Assembly: GCF_007746075.1 (NCBI RefSeq)
Contig: NZ_CP036339.1
Coordinates: 186,001 to 250,000, forward strand
Origin: Lacipirellula limnantheis
Lineage (GTDB): Bacteria; Planctomycetota; Planctomycetia; Pirellulales; Lacipirellulaceae
Length of the DNA: 64,000 nt
Direction of reading: 5' to 3'
Shown here: in pieces, positions 59,347 to 64,000 of the stretch
How positions within the stretch are numbered: the stretch's first letter is position 1
Layout: each line of letters opens with the position of its first letter
Notes under the pieces: generated by a model
What the model saw: the letters and a program-made list of their open reading frames with translations, nothing else
Databases searched by the model: none
What the model was told of the DNA's origin: nothing
Made by a program: the position numbers and the translations under genes

Positions 59347-59789
59347 CGAGAATCCCCCCTGTGAGTCGCGAGCGTCGACCAGCGGTGCGGTCGACCTGTC
59401 GGCTGCGCCCCCAATCTGACGCAACCTCCGAGCCGCGGCGTCGCGCGTGGCGTCGCTAGAATCGAACAGCTCGTGCAATAGGTATCGGCGGCATATTCGG
59501 CAAAGTTGAAGGAAAGAGAAGGCTTGGGTCCGTTGTCAGTCGTCAGTTGTCAGTTGTCAGTCGTCAGTGGCTGCTGTCGCCGATGCAGTTCCCCTCTCTC
59601 TTCAGCAACTGACTACTGACAACGGACAACTGACGCCCGCCCGCAATGCCACGTCACCGGTTTGCGACGGCTAAAACGCCCCCACTTTTATCGTCTTGGT
59701 GAACTCGCAGCCGTTTGATACAAACCGCGACCTTTGTTTTTGCCGCGCTGCTATCGCCGCTGGCGCCAATCGCTGGCCGGGGAAGGCCG
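59347..59789. other. Divergent region with GTCAGTTG repeats
   Basis: It lies between the lipoprotein gene (minus) and the ABC exporter (plus). At 59530-59570, CCGTTGTCAGTCGTCAGTTG and further copies; at 59604-59634 the near-complement CAACTGACTACTGACAACGG. Together they form a long imperfect inverted repeat. No gene. Confidence 0.6.
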
Positions 59790-61790
59790 ATGAAGAATTT
59801 TGGACGCGTCCTAGCTATCTCGCTGCGGCACCGGATGACGGTGGCGGCGTCGCTCTGCTGCTCGATGGCCGTCGCCGTCTTGTGGGTGGGGAACATCGCG
59901 CCCCTCTACTGGGTCGTGGACGTGGTGATGCTCGACAAGAGCCTGCCGCAGTGGATTGCCGAGGGGCAAGACGATCGCCAGCGGCGGATCAACGAGGTAA
60001 ACGACCAACTCGCCGCACAGCGCACGGCGATCGAGTCGACGCCCGCCGCGGATCAGACCAAGCTCCGCTACAAAATCGCCAACCTCGAAGAGCGTAAGTC
60101 GCGCCTCGAACGCGAAGTCGCCTGGAACGAGCCGTTGCAGCGGTTTGCCGATCGCTATCTGCCGACGACGCCGTTCAAGACGCTGCAGGTCGTGTGTCTG
60201 TGGGTGATCGTCGGCACGCTGCTGAAAAGTGCGTTTCGCGTCGCCGGGAGCTACTACACCTCGCGATTGGGGAACCTCGTCGCGCTCGAGCTGCGCAAGG
60301 AGTTCTATCGCAAGACGCTGCGGCTCGACCTGGGGACGTTTCGCCAGACGACGCCAGGCGACCTGATGAATCGGTTCACCACCGACGTGCAGGTGGCCTC
60401 AACGGGCGCCCAGAACGTCTATGGCATGGTGCTGCGCGAGCCGATGAAGGTGATTGGCTGCCTCGCCGTCGCCGCGTGGGTGAGCTGGCAGTTGCTGTTG
60501 ATCACGCTGATCTCAGCGCCGCTGGCCGGGTACGCGATCAACAAATTGGCGCGGTCGCTTAAACGGGCCAATCGCAAGGCGCTGCAGGAACTCTCCGTCA
60601 TTTACGAACGGCTGGAAGAAACGTTCGGCGGCATGAAGGTAGTGAAGGCGTTCACGCGCGAGTCGCGCGAGCGGAGCCGGTTCCACCGCAAATCAAAGCA
60701 GTATTACGACCGGACGATGCGCATCGCGCTCTACGATTCGCTCGTGGCGCCGACGACCGAGGTCGCCGGGATTTTCATCGTCGTCGCGGCGGCGCTCTGC
60801 GGCGGGTACCTCGTGCTGAATCACCAGACCCATTTGTTCGGCATCCGCATTAGCAACGAGCCGTTGACCCACGGATTGATGTCGCTCTTCTTCGGCATGT
60901 TGGCCGGGGCGAGCGACCCGGTGCGGCGGCTGACGATGATCTTCAACTCGCTGCAACATGGCGCCGCGGCGTCGGATCACTTGTACGAACTGCTCGATCG
61001 CGAGCCCGCGGTCGTCGATCCGGCGGTGCCGCAACGGCTGCCGGCCATGCTCGGGCGGATTGAATTTCGCGACGTCTCGTTCGCGTACGATGCCAGCGAA
61101 CCGGTGTTGCAGCATGTGAACCTGCGGATCGAGCCAGGCGAGACGTTGGCGATCGTCGGGGCCAACGGCTGCGGCAAGAGCACGCTGATGAACCTGTTGC
61201 CGCGGTTCTACGACCCCACGTCCGGCAGCGTGACGCTCAGCGGCATCGACTTGCGCGAGCTGCGGCAGCAGGACCTGCGCGATCGCATCGGGGTCGTCAC
61301 GCAAGAGACGCTGTTGTTCGACGACACGGTGGCCGAGAACATTCGCTATGGCTCTATTTCGGCGACCCGCGAGCAGATCGTGGCGGCCGCGAAGCAGGCC
61401 CACGCCGATCAGTTCGTCAATGAACAGCTTAACCTGGGCTACGAATCGCTCGTCGGCCCCGGCGGCAATCGGCTGAGCGGCGGCCAGCGGCAGCGGATCG
61501 CGCTCGCGCGGGCGATCCTGCGGAACCCCGATATTCTCATCCTCGACGAAGCGACCAGCCAAATCGACGTCGAGAGCGAACGGCTGATCCACCAGGTGCT
61601 GGAAGAGTTCACCCGCGGCCGGACGACGTTGATGATCACCCACCGCCCGAGCACGCTGCAGTTGGCCAGTCGAATCGTGGTGATGGACGCGGGGCGGATC
61701 GTTGATGCAGGGACGTTTCGCGAACTGGCCGGGCGCTGCGAACTATTCCGTCGGCTGGCGCATCTGGAACTACGCGAAGCGGCGGCTTAG
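59790..61790 (+). CDS. ABC exporter, MsbA/lipid type
   Basis: A 666-residue half-transporter. The N-terminal membrane domain has helices such as MTVAASLCCSMAVAVLWVGN and an unusual charged extracytoplasmic region (QWIAEGQDDRQRRINEVNDQ, coiled-coil-like, about 45-95) before the remaining helices. The ATPase domain, from about 425, has Walker A GANGCGKSTLMNL, Q-loop VTQETLLFD, signature RLSGGQRQRIALARAI and Walker B DILILDEATSQ, with MITHRPSTL as the switch His. It should export a lipid, peptide or drug as a homodimer. The ATG at 59790 has GGGGAAGG upstream. The charged loop is longer than in typical MsbA. Confidence 0.9.
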   Translation: MKNFGRVLAISLRHRMTVAASLCCSMAVAVLWVGNIAPLYWVVDVVMLDKSLPQWIAEGQDDRQRRINEVNDQLAAQRTAIESTPAADQTKLRYKIANLEERKSRLEREVAWNEPLQRFADRYLPTTPFKTLQVVCLWVIVGTLLKSAFRVAGSYYTSRLGNLVALELRKEFYRKTLRLDLGTFRQTTPGDLMNRFTTDVQVASTGAQNVYGMVLREPMKVIGCLAVAAWVSWQLLLITLISAPLAGYAINKLARSLKRANRKALQELSVIYERLEETFGGMKVVKAFTRESRERSRFHRKSKQYYDRTMRIALYDSLVAPTTEVAGIFIVVAAALCGGYLVLNHQTHLFGIRISNEPLTHGLMSLFFGMLAGASDPVRRLTMIFNSLQHGAAASDHLYELLDREPAVVDPAVPQRLPAMLGRIEFRDVSFAYDASEPVLQHVNLRIEPGETLAIVGANGCGKSTLMNLLPRFYDPTSGSVTLSGIDLRELRQQDLRDRIGVVTQETLLFDDTVAENIRYGSISATREQIVAAAKQAHADQFVNEQLNLGYESLVGPGGNRLSGGQRQRIALARAILRNPDILILDEATSQIDVESERLIHQVLEEFTRGRTTLMITHRPSTLQLASRIVVMDAGRIVDAGTFRELAGRCELFRRLAHLELREAAA

Positions 61791-62042
61791 TTTGCTTCGG
61801 GTGGCATGGTCTCGGCGGTACTCCGACGTGACCATGGTTCCGCTGCTCGCCGTGCAGTGGCGTGGGACGTATGATGGTTTGAGTGGCACGCGCGGCCGCC
61901 GGCACGCGGCTAAATTGGCGTTGTGGCGTGGATTGCATCTGCCCGCTGCTGCATGCTCACGCCTGTGAGGCGAGAGCATACCACCCCTGTTTGTCCCCAT
62001 TCCCCATTCAGCATCCCCATTCATCCTTCAGCATTGCCCCCC
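61791..62042. other. Gap with a short palindrome
   Basis: No gene. ATGCTCACGCCTGTGAGGCG followed by AGAGCAT forms a hairpin near 61950. The stretch CTTCGGGTGGCATGGTCTCG and GACCATGG are dispersed-repeat-like. Confidence 0.35.
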
Positions 62043-62912
62043 ATGCCTTCCCACCAACTCCACACGCGACACGAGCGGCGGTTCGATGCGAACCGCTTCG
62101 TCTACCCGGTGCTCAGTCGCCGGTCGCGGGGGATTTCGATCGGGGTGAATCTCAATCCGGACAAGATCTGCAACTTCGATTGCATTTACTGTCAGGTCGA
62201 TCGCACGCGACAGAGCGAGACGCGATTCGTCGAGTTCGACGCCCTGGTCGCCGAGTTGGGCGAGATGCTCGACTTCGTCTCCTCGGGCGAGATCTACGAA
62301 ACCGCGAAGTTCCACGATACGCCCCCCGAACTGCGGCGGTTGAACGACATAGCCTTCTCGGGCGATGGCGAGCCGACGACCTACAAGAACTTCGACGAGC
62401 TAATCGCGTCGTGCGCCGAAGTGAAGCGTTCCCGCGGGCTCGACGACGTGAAGATGGTGCTGATTACCAACGCCAGCATGTTCCATCGACCCCACGTCGA
62501 GCGAGGGCTCGCGATTCTCGATGCCAACAATGGCGAGATCTGGGCGAAGCTCGAAGCCGGGACGGCGGAGTACTTCCAGCTGATCGATCGGACGCCGATT
62601 GCCTTTCAGCAGATCTTGGACAACATCGCCGCGGCGGCGCGGGTGCGGCCGTTGGTGATCCAGTCGCTCTTCATGCGAGTCGCGGGCGAACCGCCGGCGG
62701 CGGCGGAGCTCGACGCTTTCTGTGATCGGCTGAATGAAATCACCGCCGCGGGCGGGCGGCTGAGCTTGGTGCAGATTTATACGGTCGCCCGGCGGCCGGC
62801 CGAGAGCTTCGTCTCGCCGCTTACCGACGCCGAGGTCGATGCTATCGTCGCCCTGGTCGAACGTCGCACCGGGCTGCATGCCGCGGCGTTTTACGGCACT
62901 TCGGGTTATTAG
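62043..62912 (+). CDS. Radical SAM protein
   Basis: A 289-residue radical SAM enzyme with the iron-sulfur motif ICNFDCIYCQ (CxxxCxxC; Cys43, Cys47, Cys50), preceded by ISIGVNLNPD, and FSGDGEPTTYKNFDEL as the SAM-binding GGEP-like segment. Further on, VLITNASMFHR and IWAKLEAGT follow the barrel. It would cleave S-adenosylmethionine to start a radical reaction; the substrate is unknown. It matches a compact radical SAM type without accessory cluster domains. The chosen ATG (62043) lies after an upstream frame of Pro/His-rich non-coding-like sequence. Confidence 0.88.
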   Translation: MPSHQLHTRHERRFDANRFVYPVLSRRSRGISIGVNLNPDKICNFDCIYCQVDRTRQSETRFVEFDALVAELGEMLDFVSSGEIYETAKFHDTPPELRRLNDIAFSGDGEPTTYKNFDELIASCAEVKRSRGLDDVKMVLITNASMFHRPHVERGLAILDANNGEIWAKLEAGTAEYFQLIDRTPIAFQQILDNIAAAARVRPLVIQSLFMRVAGEPPAAAELDAFCDRLNEITAAGGRLSLVQIYTVARRPAESFVSPLTDAEVDAIVALVERRTGLHAAAFYGTSGY

Positions 62913-62932
62913 CGGCGTCGCTTTGCGTTTCC

Positions 62933-62946
62933 AGCCCCGGGCTCCG
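62933..62946. repeat. Palindromic repeat element, copy C, left part
   Basis: AGCCCCGGGCTCCG is the left arm of the element. It is cut at TCCG, where the insertion sequence begins. The remainder of the element resumes at 63906. Confidence 0.85.
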
Positions 62947-63905
62947 CAACATTATGCAAACGCCATCAGATCGTTTCCTCGTCGCAAGTGGTTTCTAGCG
63001 GCCTGGATGCAGAGTTTGGCGTTCACCCAGAGGGTGACGCGCGGCAGTCGCCTCACCCAGTTGGGGAGTGGTCCGAGCCCGCCGCCGAAATTGGTGAGTT
63101 GAGCGAAGCGTTGCTCGATGTACGTCCGCTGCTTGAAGAGTGCTTGGCCATCGGCGGTCGTCAGCAGTTCGATCGACTGCAAGCGGCCGATGCTGTGGCG
63201 GCGGTGGCCCAGCGCTCGTCCCGCGCGACGCTGCGGAGCGATCAACGTCACGCCCGACCGTGCGGCGATCTCGTGCAGCGGGTTGCTGTCGTAGTTGCCG
63301 TCGGCCAGGACGCAGCCTCCGCCGACTTGCGGCAAGAGTCGCCGGGCGACCGTCTGTTCGCTCACGTTGAGCGGCTGGATTTCGCACGCCACGAGCGCAT
63401 CGATCGTCCAGACGGCGTGCAGCTTGTAGCCGCGGGCCGGGCCGCCGACGCCATGCCCGCGCGTGGCGTCGGGATCCTTGCTGAAGCCTCCTACCGGCAA
63501 CGGCTTACCGTCGAGGAAGCTCACCTCCGGCGGGTGCGGGCCCTGCCAGCAACGCTTCCTCAACCGCTCGATCAGTTCCACGGCCGCCGCCGTGCGGAGA
63601 CGACGGCTCGCCGTCGATTGGCTCGGCAGCCGCACCTGCCATGACGACGGCCAATTCTCCGGCCGACACGCCCAACTCACCGGTCGATCGTGGATCACCG
63701 CCCAGAGATAGACGCCGACGATCCAACTGACCGAATAGACGTGTCCCGAACGATCGCTGCATAACCGCCGAGTCAAACGGTATAGTACGCTCCAGAGTTC
63801 GCGTTCCATGGCTCACCTCCTAGAAACGTGTCAGGTCTCTAGGAACAGCCTGGAACGCGGGCCTTTTTACCGCTAGCGACGCGTGCTAGCTATTGCATTA
63901 TGTTG
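62947..63905. mobile_element. Insertion sequence, 959 bp
   Basis: The ends are CAACATTATGCAA (left) and, reverse-complemented, CAACATAATGCAA (right): inverted repeats matching at 12 of 13 positions. TCCG is duplicated on both sides (62943-62946 and 63906-63909), a 4-bp target-site duplication. The element holds a single DDE transposase gene. Joining the flanks and dropping one TCCG restores a continuous palindromic repeat (copy C), which proves the insertion site. It is an IS4/IS5-superfamily-like element by size and transposase; exact group not assignable by eye. Confidence 0.92.
62952..63809 (-). CDS. DDE transposase
   Basis: A 285-residue transposase with a catalytic triad that is visible in order: Asp100 in VSFLDGKPLPVGG, Asp170 in VLADGNYDSNP and Glu232 in RTYIEQRFAQL. 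The basic, Arg-rich composition and the YIEQRF segment near the C-terminus fit the IS4/IS5 superfamily. The TAA stop lies inside the left inverted repeat. The reading frame is intact from ATG to stop, so the element may still be active. Confidence 0.93.
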   Translation of the reverse strand: MERELWSVLYRLTRRLCSDRSGHVYSVSWIVGVYLWAVIHDRPVSWACRPENWPSSWQVRLPSQSTASRRLRTAAAVELIERLRKRCWQGPHPPEVSFLDGKPLPVGGFSKDPDATRGHGVGGPARGYKLHAVWTIDALVACEIQPLNVSEQTVARRLLPQVGGGCVLADGNYDSNPLHEIAARSGVTLIAPQRRAGRALGHRRHSIGRLQSIELLTTADGQALFKQRTYIEQRFAQLTNFGGGLGPLPNWVRRLPRVTLWVNAKLCIQAARNHLRRGNDLMAFA

Positions 63906-63981
63906 TCCGCCAGGGGGTAGCCTGCCGCGGGACGAAGCCTACCGAGATGGTGACCGACCCCCCTGGCGGAGCCAGGGGCTG
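63906..63981. repeat. Palindromic repeat element, copy C, right part
   Basis: It resumes TCCGCCAGGGGGTAGCCTGC, then GAGATGGTGACCGACCCCC and the right arm CTGGCGGAGCCAGGGGCTGG. The conserved ATGGTG/ATGGTAC core and CGACCCCC precede the right arm as in copies A and B. Confidence 0.85.
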
Positions 63982-64000
63982 GCATAGCGCCGTTTTCGAT

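Overview
The window looks like chromosomal DNA of a planctomycete, most likely in the order Pirellulales. I infer this from protein types rather than from any marker gene. There are at least nine proteins with PEP-CTERM-type tails, three of them with dockerin-like repeats. Two surface proteins start with a LEPR-XLL-like motif. There is a DUF1559 pseudopilin, a DUF1552/DUF1592 pair, a sulfatase, Ser/Thr kinases with TPR or membrane-anchored C-termini, and ECF sigma factors with adjacent partners. GC content is high, and no rRNA gene, complete tRNA, CRISPR array or replication origin is visible.

Region 1 (1-14 kb) is accessory-like. It holds a large TPR protein, a histone deacetylase-like amidohydrolase and a run of secreted PEP-CTERM proteins (YWTD propeller, C-type lectin-like, HAF repeat). 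Several broken genes lie between them: a frameshifted TPR gene, a frameshifted membrane protein, a small relic with an in-frame stop beside a tRNA-3'-end-like sequence, and a two-TM protein gene split by TAA. Two very small membrane-protein genes (7380-7487 and 11764-11931) end with the same 15-bp sequence exactly 4 nt after their stop codons.

Region 2 (14-29.6 kb) holds a redoxin and a copper-monooxygenase-like cytochrome, an ECF sigma/anti-sigma pair, and a secreted purple-acid-phosphatase-like enzyme. Next come a matrixin-like protease and two further secreted proteins, then a sigma factor, Ser/Thr kinase and LEPR-XLL surface-protein series.

Region 3 (29.6-41.8 kb) is a glycerol module: glpF, glpK and a HAD phosphatase on the minus strand, and glpD divergent on the plus strand. 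It is followed by secreted DNRLRE, pseudopilin, lipoprotein and phosphoesterase genes and a glycerophosphodiester phosphodiesterase, which could feed glycerol phosphate into the module.

Region 4 (41.8-51 kb) is a co-oriented minus-strand set: DUF1592-type cytochrome, DUF1552 protein, sulfatase, PQQ-type propeller and a Tat-exported protein. Intergenic-type repeats have entered two of these coding sequences.

Region 5 (51-62.9 kb) starts with a membrane-anchored pseudokinase followed by a GlsB-like protein and a dual-specificity phosphatase. Then comes a compact type II fatty-acid-like set (two paralogous hot-dog dehydratases, an unusually long acyl carrier protein, a ketosynthase). An AI-2E-family permease, a cysteine-rich lipoprotein, an MsbA-like ABC exporter and a radical SAM protein follow.

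The window closes with a 959-bp insertion sequence that has split a palindromic repeat element. Two intact relatives of that element lie at 41.8 and 57.3 kb. Short palindromic or low-complexity repeats recur in many gaps and are listed individually.
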